Source: Pseudomonas migulae
GTDB taxonomy: Bacteria > Pseudomonadota > Gammaproteobacteria > Pseudomonadales > Pseudomonadaceae
NCBI RefSeq assembly: GCF_024169315.1
Contig: NZ_JALJWR010000001.1
Coordinates: forward strand, 4,762,501-4,826,500
Reading direction: 5' to 3'
DNA: 64,000 nt
Made by a program: the position numbers and the translations under genes. Shown here in pieces: positions 46,764 through 55,611 of the stretch. Positions within the stretch are counted from its first letter, which is position 1. Each line of letters begins with the position of its first letter. The notes beneath the pieces are model-generated. The model was given only the letters and a program-made list of their open reading frames with translations, had not been told where the DNA came from and did no database searches.

Positions 46764-46820
46764 CGGCGCAGGCCGAACGATTTCCTCACACACAAACGTG
46801 CTACCCAGGGTGTTCGAATA

Positions 46821-47732
46821 ATGAATCCACAAGAACTGAAGTCCATCCTCTCTTCCGGTCTGCTGTCTTTCCCGGTTACCGATTTCAATGCTCAGGGCGA
46901 CTTCAATCGCGCGGGTTACATCAAGCGTCTCGAATGGCTGGCCCCATACGGCGCCTCGGCTCTGTTCGCCGCGGGCGGCACCGGTGAGTTTTTCTCTCTG
47001 GCGGCCAGCGAATATTCGGAAATCATCAAGACGGCCGTCGACACTTGCGAAACCAGCGTGCCGATTCTCGCCGGTGTGGGTGGTTCGACCCGTCAAGCAA
47101 TCGAGTACGCACAGGAAGCCGAGCGTCTGGGCGCCAAAGGTCTGTTGCTGCTGCCGCACTACCTGACCGAAGCCAGCCAGGACGGCGTTGCCGCCCACGT
47201 TGAAGCCGTGTGCAAATCGGTAAAAATCGGCGTGGTGGTTTACAACCGTAATGTGTGCCGCCTGACCGCTCCGTTGCTGGAACGTCTGGCCGAGCGCTGC
47301 CCGAACCTGATCGGCTACAAGGATGGCCTGGGCGATATCGAACTGATGGTGTCGATCCGTCGCCGCCTCGGCGATCGCTTCAGCTACCTGGGCGGTTTGC
47401 CGACCGCCGAAGTCTACGCCGCTGCCTACAAGGCGCTGGGCGTGCCGGTCTACTCCTCGGCGGTGTTCAACTTCATCCCGAAAACCGCGATGGATTTCTA
47501 CCACGCCATCGCTCGCGAAGATCACGCCACTGTCGGCAAGATCATCGACGACTTCTTCCTGCCGTACCTGGACATCCGTAACCGCAAATCCGGTTACGCG
47601 GTGAGCATCGTCAAGGCCGGTGCGAAGATCGCTGGCTACGACGCCGGCCCTGTGCGTGCGCCGCTGACCGACCTGACCGGCGAAGAGTACGAAATGCTCG
47701 CCGCGCTGATCGACAAGCAAGGTGCGCAGTAA
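46821..47732 (+). CDS. kdgD: 5-dehydro-4-deoxyglucarate dehydratase
   Basis: DHDPS/NAL-family lyase of 303 residues that decarboxylates and dehydrates 5-dehydro-4-deoxy-D-glucarate to 2-oxoglutarate semialdehyde. Schiff-base Lys167 in [10 protein letters not shown], Tyr141 in VVYNRN, and the GGTGEF motif at 52-57. The start at 46821 ([10 protein letters not shown]) matches the family; an in-frame start at 46731 runs through the promoter. First gene of the sugar-acid cluster; followed by a terminator-like stem. Confidence 0.95.
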   Translation: MNPQELKSILSSGLLSFPVTDFNAQGDFNRAGYIKRLEWLAPYGASALFAAGGTGEFFSLAASEYSEIIKTAVDTCETSVPILAGVGGSTRQAIEYAQEAERLGAKGLLLLPHYLTEASQDGVAAHVEAVCKSVKIGVVVYNRNVCRLTAPLLERLAERCPNLIGYKDGLGDIELMVSIRRRLGDRFSYLGGLPTAEVYAAAYKALGVPVYSSAVFNFIPKTAMDFYHAIAREDHATVGKIIDDFFLPYLDIRNRKSGYAVSIVKAGAKIAGYDAGPVRAPLTDLTGEEYEMLAALIDKQGAQ

Positions 47733-47750
47733 CACACCCGATTAAACAAG

Positions 47751-47775
47751 GCCGCTGAGTGATCAGCGGCTTTTT
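47751..47775 (+). terminator. Terminator between kdgD and the dehydrogenase gene
   Basis: GCCGCTGA-gtga-TCAGCGGC-TTTTT: 8-bp stem with 5 T, in the 60-base gap inside the sugar-acid cluster. It probably lowers expression of downstream genes relative to kdgD. Confidence 0.85.
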
Positions 47776-47792
47776 GCGTGAGGAGAATTGTT

Positions 47793-49238
47793 GTGGCAGA
47801 TGCAAAGCGTTTCGATAACTACATCAACGGTGAATGGGTTGCGGGCAGCGATTACTGCGCCAACATCAACCCGTCCGAACTGACCGATACCATCGGCAAC
47901 TACGCCAAGGCTGATCTGGCCCAGGTCCACGCCGCCATCGACGCCGCTCGCGCGGCGTTTCCGGCCTGGTCCACTTCGGGTATTCAGGCGCGCCACGATT
48001 CACTGGATAAAGTCGGCACTGAAATCCTCGCTCGCCGCGAAGAGCTCGGCACCTTGCTGGCCCGTGAAGAAGGCAAGACCCTGCCTGAAGCCATCGGCGA
48101 AGTGACCCGCGCCGGTAATATCTTCAAGTTCTTCGCGGGTGAAACCCTGCGTCTGTCCGGTGATTACCTGCCGTCGGTACGTCCGGGCGTGAACGTCGAA
48201 GTCACTCGCGAAGCATTGGGCGTGGTTGGCCTGATTACCCCGTGGAACTTCCCGATTGCGATCCCGGCGTGGAAAATCGCCCCGGCCCTCGCTTACGGTA
48301 ACTGCGTCGTGCTGAAACCGGCCGATCTGGTTCCGGGTTGCGCCTGGGCGCTGGCGGAAATCATCTCCCGCGCAGGCTTCCCGGCCGGCGTGTTCAACCT
48401 GGTGATGGGCAGCGGTCGCGTGGTTGGCGATGCGCTGGTGCAGAGCCCGAAAGTCGACGGCATCAGCTTTACCGGCTCCGTCGGTGTCGGTCGTCAGATC
48501 GCCGTCAGCTGCGTGTCGCGCCAAGCCAAAGTCCAGCTGGAAATGGGCGGCAAGAATCCGCAGATCATTCTCGATGACGCCGACCTCAAGCAAGCGGTCG
48601 AACTGTCGGTACAGAGCGCGTTCTACTCGACCGGCCAGCGTTGCACCGCCTCTAGCCGTTTCATCGTCACCGCCGGCATCCACGACAAATTCGTCGAAGC
48701 CATGGCCGAGCGCATGAAGTCGATCAAGGTCGGTCACGCGCTGAAAACCGGCACCGACATCGGTCCGGTGGTTTCGCAAGCGCAGCTTGAACAGGACATG
48801 AAGTACATCGACATCGGCCAGTCCGAAGGTGCGCGTCTGGTCAGCGGCGGTGGTCTTGTGACCTGCGACACCGAAGGCTACTACCTCGCGCCAACGCTGT
48901 TTGCCGACAGCGAAGCCGCGATGCGCATCAGCCGTGAAGAGATCTTTGGCCCGGTGGCCAACGTGGTTCGTGTGGCCGATTACGACGCTGCGCTGGCCAT
49001 GGCCAACGACACCGAGTTCGGTTTGTCGGCAGGCATCGCCACCACGTCGCTGAAGTACGCCAACCACTTCAAGCGTCATTCCCAGGCCGGGATGGTGATG
49101 GTCAACCTGCCGACCGCCGGCGTGGATTACCACGTTCCGTTCGGTGGGCGTAAAGGCTCATCCTATGGTTCCCGCGAACAAGGTCGCTATGCGCAAGAGT
49201 TCTACACAGTCGTAAAAACGTCGTACATCGGTTCCTGA
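47793..49238 (+). CDS. 2-oxoglutarate (alpha-ketoglutaric) semialdehyde dehydrogenase
   Basis: 481-residue aldehyde dehydrogenase oxidising 2-oxoglutarate semialdehyde to 2-oxoglutarate, the last step of galactarate/glucarate breakdown. Catalytic Glu250 (QLEMGGKNP) and Cys284 (TGQRCTASS); NAD-binding TPWNFPIAIPAWK. Start is GTG 47793 with AGGAGA upstream (MADAKRFDNYINGEW); an in-frame start at 47778 overlaps the ribosome-binding site. Context with kdgD fixes the substrate. Confidence 0.92.
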   Translation: MADAKRFDNYINGEWVAGSDYCANINPSELTDTIGNYAKADLAQVHAAIDAARAAFPAWSTSGIQARHDSLDKVGTEILARREELGTLLAREEGKTLPEAIGEVTRAGNIFKFFAGETLRLSGDYLPSVRPGVNVEVTREALGVVGLITPWNFPIAIPAWKIAPALAYGNCVVLKPADLVPGCAWALAEIISRAGFPAGVFNLVMGSGRVVGDALVQSPKVDGISFTGSVGVGRQIAVSCVSRQAKVQLEMGGKNPQIILDDADLKQAVELSVQSAFYSTGQRCTASSRFIVTAGIHDKFVEAMAERMKSIKVGHALKTGTDIGPVVSQAQLEQDMKYIDIGQSEGARLVSGGGLVTCDTEGYYLAPTLFADSEAAMRISREEIFGPVANVVRVADYDAALAMANDTEFGLSAGIATTSLKYANHFKRHSQAGMVMVNLPTAGVDYHVPFGGRKGSSYGSREQGRYAQEFYTVVKTSYIGS

Positions 49239-49251
49239 CGCACCGCTATAC

Positions 49252-49342
49252 CTGTGGGAGCTGGCTTGCCGGCGATAGCATCACCGCAAAGTGACTGACA
49301 CTGCGCGGTGCCTGCATCGCGGACAAGCCCGGCTCCCACAGG
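49252..49342. repeat. REP pair (inverted)
   Basis: CCTGTGGGAGCTGGCTTGCC ... GGACAAGCCCGGCTCCCACA (to GG 49342), an imperfect inverted pair with a CACCGC/GCGGTG inner stem, between the dehydrogenase and the permease genes. Confidence 0.85.
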
Positions 49343-49405
49343 AAATCAGCGCCTACAGAACATTGTTATTACCCGCATAAAAATAATCAGTGGGAGTACA
49401 TCTAC

Positions 49406-50776
49406 ATGCAATCGACTCAGAAGCCGACTCACGTCCGCTATTTGATCCTGCTCATGCTTTTCCTCGTGACCACGATCAACTACGCCGACCGGGCTACCAT
49501 CGCCATCGCCGGCTCCAGCCTGCAAAAAGACCTCGGCATCGACGCGGTCACCCTCGGTTACATCTTCTCTGCATTCGGTTGGGCCTACGTGGCCGGGCAA
49601 ATTCCCGGTGGCTGGCTGCTGGACCGTTTCGGCTCGAAAAAAATCTACGCGCTGAGCATTTTCACCTGGTCATTGTTCACCGTGCTGCAGGGCTATGTCG
49701 GCGAGTTCGGCATGTCCACGGCGGTGGTTGCGCTGTTCATGCTGCGCTTCCTGGTAGGCCTGGCCGAAGCGCCATCCTTCCCCGGTAACGCACGCATCGT
49801 TGCGGCCTGGTTCCCGACCGCTGAACGTGGCACCGCTTCGGCGATCTTCAACTCGGCGCAATACTTCGCCACCGTGTTGTTCGCGCCGCTGATGGGCTGG
49901 ATCGTCTACAGCTTCGGCTGGCAGCACGTGTTCATCGTCATGGGTGTGATCGGCATCATCTTCTCGGGCATCTGGCTGAAGGTGATCTACAGCCCGCGTC
50001 AGCACCCGATGATCAACGACGCCGAGTTCAAGCACATCGCCGACAACGGCGGCATGGTCGATATGGACCAGGACAAAGGCAAAGGCAAAAAAGGCGACGG
50101 TCCGAAGTGGGACTACATCCGCCAACTGCTGACCAACCGCATGATGCTCGGTGTGTATCTGGGCCAGTACTGCATCAACGGCATCACCTACTTCTTCCTG
50201 ACCTGGTTCCCGGTATACCTGGTGCAAGAGCGCGGGATGACCATCCTCAAGGCCGGTTTCATCGCCTCGTTGCCGGCGATCTGCGGTTTCATCGGTGGCG
50301 TGCTCGGCGGGGTGATTTCCGATTACCTGCTGCGTAAGGGCCATTCCCTGACTTTCGCCCGCAAGGCGCCGATCATTGCCGGTTTGCTGGTTTCCAGCAG
50401 CATCGTGGCCTGCAATTATGTCGATGTTGAATGGATGGTCGTGGGCTTCATGGCCCTGGCATTCTTCGGCAAAGGCGTGGGTGCGCTGGGTTGGGCCGTG
50501 GTGTCCGACACGTCGCCGAAACAGATCGCCGGTCTGAGCGGTGGTCTGTTCAACACCTTCGGCAACATCGCTTCGATCACCACGCCAATCGTGATCGGCT
50601 ACATCATCAGCTCTACAGGCTCGTTCAAATGGGCGCTGGTGTTTGTCGGCTGCAACGCACTGGTTGCCGTGTTCAGCTACCTGGTGATCGTGGGTCCGAT
50701 CAAGCGTGTGGTACTTAAAGAGCCGCCCGTCAGCGGTCCTGAAACCAATAATAAATTGTCACAAGCGCATTCCTGA
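49406..50776 (+). CDS. MFS transporter for galactarate/glucarate (GudP/GarP-like)
   Basis: 456-residue anion:cation symporter of the MFS (ACS family) with 12 predicted TM helices: opening [20 protein letters not shown], loop motif [12 protein letters not shown], and a central charged loop rich in Lys ([11 protein letters not shown]). The NYADR motif is typical of hexuronate/galactarate permeases. Placed between the dehydrogenase and garD. GGGAG upstream. Confidence 0.92.
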   Translation: MQSTQKPTHVRYLILLMLFLVTTINYADRATIAIAGSSLQKDLGIDAVTLGYIFSAFGWAYVAGQIPGGWLLDRFGSKKIYALSIFTWSLFTVLQGYVGEFGMSTAVVALFMLRFLVGLAEAPSFPGNARIVAAWFPTAERGTASAIFNSAQYFATVLFAPLMGWIVYSFGWQHVFIVMGVIGIIFSGIWLKVIYSPRQHPMINDAEFKHIADNGGMVDMDQDKGKGKKGDGPKWDYIRQLLTNRMMLGVYLGQYCINGITYFFLTWFPVYLVQERGMTILKAGFIASLPAICGFIGGVLGGVISDYLLRKGHSLTFARKAPIIAGLLVSSSIVACNYVDVEWMVVGFMALAFFGKGVGALGWAVVSDTSPKQIAGLSGGLFNTFGNIASITTPIVIGYIISSTGSFKWALVFVGCNALVAVFSYLVIVGPIKRVVLKEPPVSGPETNNKLSQAHS

Positions 50777-50787
50777 GGAGCGGCGTC

Positions 50788-52341
50788 ATGCAGTTGATTG
50801 AACATTCCGACTCGCCGCGTTACATCCGCCTGCACGAACGGGACAACGTCGTGATCGTGGTCAACGATCAGGGCGTACCGGCAGGCACCGAGTTTCCCGA
50901 TGGCCTGGTCACCGTGGACTTCGTGCCACAGAGCCACAAGGTCACCCTCGAAGACATCCCCGAGGGCGGCCAGGTGATTCGTTACGGCCAGACCATCGGC
51001 TACGCGTTGCAGCCGATTCCGCGCGGCAGCTGGGTCAAGGAAGATCAACTGCGCATGCCCACCGCGCCACCGCTGGACAGCTTGCCGCTGTCCACCGATG
51101 TGCCGGCGGCGCAGGCACCGCTGGAAGGCTTCACGTTCGAGGGTTATCGCAACGCCGACGGCACCGTCGGCACGCGCAACATTCTCGGGATTACGACCAC
51201 GGTCCAGTGCGTCACCGGGGTGCTCGATCATGCGGTCAAGCGCATCAAGGATGAATTGCTGCCCAAGTACCCGAACGTCGATGACGTGGTGGCACTGACC
51301 CACAGCTACGGCTGCGGCGTGGCGATTACCGCCACCGACGCGTACATCCCGATTCGCACCGTGCGCAATCTGGCGCGCAACCCGAACCTGGGTGGCGAGG
51401 CGCTGGTGATCAGCCTGGGCTGCGAGAAATTGCAGGCCGGGCAGGTGATGCACGAGAACGACAGTTCGGTCGATCTCAGCGATCCGTGGCTGTACCGCTT
51501 GCAGGATTCGAGTCACGGCTTCACCGAAATGATCGAGCAGATCATGGCGCTGGCCGAGACCCGTTTGAAGAAGCTCGATCTACGTCGCCGGGAAACCGTG
51601 CCGGCCTCCGAGCTGATCCTCGGCATGCAGTGCGGCGGTAGCGATGCGTTCTCCGGGATCACCGCGAACCCGGCGTTGGGCTATGCCTCGGACCTGTTGC
51701 TGCGCGCGGGCGCGACGGTGATGTTTTCCGAAGTCACCGAAGTGCGCGATGCGATTTACCTGCTGACTTCCCGTGCGGAAACCGAGGAGGTCGCTCAGGA
51801 ACTGGTGCGGGAAATGGACTGGTACGATCGTTACCTGGCCAAGGGCGAAGCGGACCGCAGCGCCAACACCACGCCGGGCAACAAGAAGGGCGGGTTGTCG
51901 AACATTGTCGAGAAGTCCCTGGGCTCGATCGTCAAATCCGGCAGCAGCGCGATCAACGGAGTGCTTGGCCCTGGCGAACGCTTCAAGCGTAAAGGCCTGA
52001 TTTTCTGCGCGACCCCGGCCAGTGATTTTGTCTGCGGGACGTTGCAACTGGCGGCGGGAATGAACCTGCATGTGTTCACCACCGGGCGCGGTACGCCGTA
52101 TGGTCTGGCGATGGCGCCGGTGGTGAAGGTGTCGACCCGGACTGAACTGGCGCAGCGCTGGCCGGACCTGATCGACATCGATGCCGGGCGGATTGCGACC
52201 GGACGCGCGTCGATCGAGGACCTCGGGTGGGAGTTGTTTCACTACTACCTGGACGTGGCCAGCGGCAAGAAGCAGACGTGGGCCGAGCAGCACAAGCTGC
52301 ATAACGACATCACGTTGTTCAACCCGGCGCCGATCACTTAA
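50788..52341 (+). CDS. garD: Galactarate dehydratase
   Basis: 517-residue UxaA/GarD-family dehydratase turning galactarate into 5-dehydro-4-deoxyglucarate, the substrate of KdgD. N-terminal SAF-like domain (1-95: [20 protein letters not shown]), then the catalytic region with [22 protein letters not shown] and [12 protein letters not shown], a likely iron-binding cysteine/histidine set. GAGG upstream; 11 bases after the permease, clearly cotranscribed. Confidence 0.94.
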   Translation: MQLIEHSDSPRYIRLHERDNVVIVVNDQGVPAGTEFPDGLVTVDFVPQSHKVTLEDIPEGGQVIRYGQTIGYALQPIPRGSWVKEDQLRMPTAPPLDSLPLSTDVPAAQAPLEGFTFEGYRNADGTVGTRNILGITTTVQCVTGVLDHAVKRIKDELLPKYPNVDDVVALTHSYGCGVAITATDAYIPIRTVRNLARNPNLGGEALVISLGCEKLQAGQVMHENDSSVDLSDPWLYRLQDSSHGFTEMIEQIMALAETRLKKLDLRRRETVPASELILGMQCGGSDAFSGITANPALGYASDLLLRAGATVMFSEVTEVRDAIYLLTSRAETEEVAQELVREMDWYDRYLAKGEADRSANTTPGNKKGGLSNIVEKSLGSIVKSGSSAINGVLGPGERFKRKGLIFCATPASDFVCGTLQLAAGMNLHVFTTGRGTPYGLAMAPVVKVSTRTELAQRWPDLIDIDAGRIATGRASIEDLGWELFHYYLDVASGKKQTWAEQHKLHNDITLFNPAPIT

Positions 52342-52357
52342 GACCGCGTCATCGTTC

Positions 52358-52449
52358 ATCGCGGGCAAGCCCGCTCCCACAGTGATCTTCGGTGTTCACA
52401 CAATTTGTGCAACAACGACGCACCCTGTGGGAGCGGGCTTGCCCGCGAT
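52358..52449. repeat. REP pair, outward arrangement
   Basis: ATCGCGGGCAAGCCCGCTCC (to CACA) and its inverted copy TGTGGGAGCGGGCTTGCCCG (to CGAT), separated by about 44 bases; closely resembles the pair at 20815-20902, including the GTGTTCACACAATTTGTGCA-like centre. Confidence 0.9.
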
Positions 52450-52527
52450 GGCGTTCTACCAGACGCCGATGTCTTCAGTGGCTTATCATTAGCCCCCTAA
52501 CGACGCCCACCCAAGGTAACTCCCGGC

Positions 52528-53469
52528 ATGCTGGCAATCTTCCTCGAAACCCTGAACATCACCGCGCCGGTGTTTGCCATGCTGTTTCTGGGTGTCGTGC
52601 TCAAGCGCATCAACTGGATCAACGACAATTTCATCCACACCGCGTCGGCCCTGGTGTTCAACGTCACCATGCCGGCGTTGCTGTTCCTGGGCATCCTGCA
52701 CGCCGACCTGCGCGCCGCGTTGCAACCGGCGCTGCTGATCTATTTTTCGATTGCGACGCTGGTCAGCTTCGCCATCGCCTGGGGCTGGGCGATCCTGAGG
52801 TGTCCGCGTGAAGACCGCGGGATTTACACTCAAGGCGCGTTTCGCGGCAATAACGGGGTTATCGGCCTCGCTCTGGCCGCGAGCATGTACGGCGATTACG
52901 GGATTTCCCTCGGGGCGATTCTCGCGGCGCTGGTGATCCTGTTCTACAACACGCTCTCGACCATCGTGCTGGCGGTCTACAGCCCGGTGATCAAGTCCGA
53001 TCCGTGGAGTATCTGCAAAAGCGTGATGATCAACCCGTTGATCATCAGCGTGTTTGCGGCGGCGCCGTTTGCGTATTTCAAGATCGGTCTGCCGGGCTGG
53101 CTGGAGACGTCCGGTCAGTACCTGGCGCAAACCACGTTGCCGTTGGCATTGATCTGCATCGGCGGCACGCTGTCGCTGGCGGCCATGCGCAAGAGCGGCA
53201 ACATGGCGCTGAGTTCAAGCCTGGTGAAGATGATCGGCCTGCCGGTGCTGGCGACGCTGGGGGCTTGGTTGTGGGGCTTTCGCGGGGCGGAGTTGGGAAT
53301 CTTGTTCCTGTACTTCGGCAGCCCGACCGCAGCGGCCAGTTTTGTCATGGCCCGACAGGCCGATGGCAATCATGAACTGGCGGCGGCGATCATTGTGATC
53401 ACTACGCTGATGGCGGCGGTGACCACTAACATCGGGATCTTCCTGTTGCAGTGGGGGGGGTGGATCTAG
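52528..53469 (+). CDS. AEC-family transporter
   Basis: 313-residue inner-membrane carrier of the auxin efflux carrier family with about 10 TM segments in two halves (LETLNITAPVFAMLFLGVVL; PLALICIGGTLSLAAM; FLYFGSPTAAASFVMARQ). Bacterial members move malonate and other small organic acids. AAGG upstream. No metabolic gene adjoins it, so the substrate is open. Confidence 0.88.
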   Translation: MLAIFLETLNITAPVFAMLFLGVVLKRINWINDNFIHTASALVFNVTMPALLFLGILHADLRAALQPALLIYFSIATLVSFAIAWGWAILRCPREDRGIYTQGAFRGNNGVIGLALAASMYGDYGISLGAILAALVILFYNTLSTIVLAVYSPVIKSDPWSICKSVMINPLIISVFAAAPFAYFKIGLPGWLETSGQYLAQTTLPLALICIGGTLSLAAMRKSGNMALSSSLVKMIGLPVLATLGAWLWGFRGAELGILFLYFGSPTAAASFVMARQADGNHELAAAIIVITTLMAAVTTNIGIFLLQWGGWI

Positions 53470-53499
53470 CTTCGGGATTTGCAGTGGCCTTCAGGGCCT

Positions 53500-53566
53500 C
53501 TTCGCGGGCAAGCCTCGCTCCTACAGAGGATCTCCTAACCTGTAGGAGCGAGGCTTGCCCGCGAAG
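53500..53566. repeat. REP pair, outward arrangement
   Basis: CTTCGCGGGCAAGCCTCGCT (to CCTACAG) and inverted copy TGTAGGAGCGAGGCTTGCCC (to GCGAAG), only 12 bases apart, between convergent genes. Confidence 0.9.
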
Positions 53567-53598
53567 GTGCCAGTCCTTTCACCCCTAAATTCGAATAT

Positions 53599-53979
53599 TC
53601 ATTCCGGCTTCTGGTAGGTATCAATCACTTCCTGCGCCGCCCGAAACGCATCGATCGCCGCCGGCACGCCCGCATACACCGCGCAATGCAGCAACGCCTC
53701 GCGAATCTCTTCCACGGTGCACCCGTTGTTCAGCGCACCGCGCACGTGGCCTTTCAATTCCTGCGGGCACTTCAGCGCGGTCAGCGCGGCGAGGGTGATC
53801 AGGCTGCGGGTTTTCAGCGGCAGGCCTTCGCGATTCCACACGCTGCCCCAGGCGTGTTCATTGACGAAATCCTGCAACGGCTGGGTGAACTCTGTGGCAT
53901 TGCCCAGCGCGCGGTCGACGAAGGCATCGCCCATCACTTGGCGGCGGACTTCAACGCCGGGCTTTTTATTATCGGTCAT
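53599..53979 (-). CDS. Carboxymuconolactone decarboxylase family protein
   Basis: 126 residues, the length of PcaC (4-carboxymuconolactone decarboxylase); alpha-helical with RSLITLAALTALKCPQELKGH and NGCTVEEIREALLHCAVYAG. No other protocatechuate genes are present, and the Cys-x-x-Cys pair of the AhpD branch is absent, so it may be PcaC or a paralogue. GAGGGAA upstream. Overlaps the exchanger gene end by 4 bases (ATGA). Confidence 0.82.
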   Translation of the reverse strand: MTDNKKPGVEVRRQVMGDAFVDRALGNATEFTQPLQDFVNEHAWGSVWNREGLPLKTRSLITLAALTALKCPQELKGHVRGALNNGCTVEEIREALLHCAVYAGVPAAIDAFRAAQEVIDTYQKPE

Positions 53980-55037
53980 GGCAATTCCCTCTTGTGGTGT
54001 TGGCGACGCCAGGCGCGCAGCGACGTGAACAACAGAAACGCCACCAGCGCCGGCAGGACGAAAAACAGCATCAGGTGTTCAAGCTTGCCGGCCAGCGGCA
54101 TGCCGGTGGTGAACGACACCACGTGCAGGCCGTAAGCCAGGTACAAGCCCAAAAACAGCAGACCTTCGGCGCGTGTCACCCGATACCCGGAATAGAACAC
54201 CGGCAGGCACAGCGCCGCGACGCCGAGCATCACCGGCAAGTCGAAATCCAGTGCGTTGGGCGAGACCGACAACGGTGACGGCGCGATCAGCGCTGTCACG
54301 CCCAGCACCCCCAAAAGGTTGAACAGGTTGCTGCCGATCACGTTACCGACGGCGATGTCACGCTGACCACGTAACGCCGCGATCAACGAGGTGGCCAGCT
54401 CCGGCAAGGACGTGCTGACGGCGACGATGGTCAGGCCGATGATCCTTTCCGACAGCCCTAGGTCAGTGGCGACCGACACCGCAGCGCCCAACAGCAAGTG
54501 CCCGGCGTATACCAGCATCGCGAGGCCGGCGACGATCATCAGCAGGCTGCTGAACCACGGCACTTGCGGGACGTCATGCGTTGTCGATTGCGGACGGACC
54601 GAGTGCCGCGACTGTCGCAGCAACAAGCCCAGATACAGTGCCAGCGCCGTCAGCAGCATCACGCCATCGACGCGGGTCAGTTCTTTATTCCAGGCCAGAA
54701 CAAACACCAGCAGGCTGGCGCCGATCATCAACGGAATGTCCAGGCGCACCAGTTGCCGCGAAACCCGCAGCGGGGTGATCAGCGCCGAGAGCCCGAGGGT
54801 GACGAGGATGTTGAAGATGCTGCTGCCAATCACGCTGCCGACGGCGATGTCGGCGTTTTGTGCCAGGGTGGCTTGCAGGCTGACCGCCATCTGCGGCGCG
54901 CTGCTGCCCAGGGCGACGATGGTCAGGCCGATGATCAGCGGTCGTACATGCAGGCGCGCGGCGAGACGCACGGCGGCGCGCACCATCAGCTCAGCGCCGG
55001 CGATCAGCAACAGCAAGCCGCTGAGCAATTCAATCAC
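53976..55037 (-). CDS. Calcium/sodium (CaCA) antiporter
   Basis: 353-residue cation exchanger with 10-11 TM helices and the two inverted alpha repeats. The second repeat has the standard STSLPELATS with Glu213 and GNVIGSNLFN. The first reads GSSAPQMAVS, with Gln49 in place of the usual Glu, and GSVIGSSIFN. Related to E. coli YrbG. The transported ion may differ from Ca2+ because of the substitution. Coupled to the following carboxymuconolactone decarboxylase-like gene by overlap. Confidence 0.9.
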   Translation of the reverse strand: MIELLSGLLLLIAGAELMVRAAVRLAARLHVRPLIIGLTIVALGSSAPQMAVSLQATLAQNADIAVGSVIGSSIFNILVTLGLSALITPLRVSRQLVRLDIPLMIGASLLVFVLAWNKELTRVDGVMLLTALALYLGLLLRQSRHSVRPQSTTHDVPQVPWFSSLLMIVAGLAMLVYAGHLLLGAAVSVATDLGLSERIIGLTIVAVSTSLPELATSLIAALRGQRDIAVGNVIGSNLFNLLGVLGVTALIAPSPLSVSPNALDFDLPVMLGVAALCLPVFYSGYRVTRAEGLLFLGLYLAYGLHVVSFTTGMPLAGKLEHLMLFFVLPALVAFLLFTSLRAWRRQHHKRELP

Positions 55038-55087
55038 GCTGATCAGGGGTATATCGGCAAGTCCGAAAATGGTTGGCGCTCCGTCTA

Positions 55088-55462
55088 TCAGTCGTCGAGG
55101 GCTTGTACGCGAACCTTCGCGGTGCCACTGCGCATCATGCCCAACTGTTCGGCCGCTTCACGTGACACGTCGATCAGGCGCCCACGAGAGTATGGCCCGC
55201 GGTCGTTGATGCGCACCACGCAGGACCTGTCGTTATTCAGGTTGGTAATCTTCACCCGGGTGCCGAATGGCAACTGGCGATGGGCGGCGGTCAGGCCGTG
55301 CTGGTTGAAACGCTCGCCGCTGGCGGTGCGTTTGCCATGGTGTTTGGCGCCGTAATACGAAGCTACGCCGGACTTGTCGTAGCCGTGTGGATCAACAACA
55401 TCCGTGCTGGCGCAACCGGCCAGCAGAGAGAGCAGGGCGCAGGCACTGAGCAGACGCTTCAT
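55088..55462 (-). CDS. RlpA-like lipoprotein (double-psi beta-barrel)
   Basis: 124-residue lipoprotein: signal ending LLSLLAGC (lipobox Cys19), then an RlpA barrel (GVASYYGAKHHGKRTASGER, LPFGTRVKITN, VRINDRGPYSRGRLIDVS) with the catalytic-type Asp in RLIDVS. It lacks the C-terminal SPOR domain of full-length RlpA, so septal targeting by denuded glycan is not expected. The start at 55462 is set by the lipoprotein signal; the upstream in-frame extension is REP sequence. Confidence 0.88.
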   Translation of the reverse strand: MKRLLSACALLSLLAGCASTDVVDPHGYDKSGVASYYGAKHHGKRTASGERFNQHGLTAAHRQLPFGTRVKITNLNNDRSCVVRINDRGPYSRGRLIDVSREAAEQLGMMRSGTAKVRVQALDD

Positions 55463-55483
55463 AAAAGGTATCCCGGAAACAAA

Positions 55484-55572
55484 TGTGGGAGCGGGCTTGC
55501 TCGCGAATGCATTCTGACAGTCAACCTTGTGTTGAGGGCCGAACTGCTTTCGCGAGCAAGCCCGCTCCCACA
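55484..55572. repeat. REP pair (inverted)
   Basis: TGTGGGAGCGGGCTTGCTCG ... CGAGCAAGCCCGCTCCCACA, between gatB and the RlpA-like gene. Confidence 0.9.
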
Positions 55573-55574
55573 AG

Positions 55575-55609
55575 GGAATGGAGCCAGGCTTAAGATCTGG
55601 CTCCATTCC
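55575..55609 (-). terminator. Hairpin at the 3' end of gatB
   Basis: GGAATGGAGCCAG-gcttaagat-CTGGCTCCATTCC: perfect 13-bp stem right after the gatB stop, without a T run. Possibly a rho-independent-like or mRNA-protecting structure together with the adjoining REP pair. Confidence 0.65.
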
Positions 55610-55611
55610 GG

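Noticed and set aside
46583..46888. N-terminal extension of the phospholipase-like protein (start at 46888)
   Set aside because: It would read through the LexA box, the promoters and the start of kdgD; ATG 46582 has AAGGAG directly upstream.
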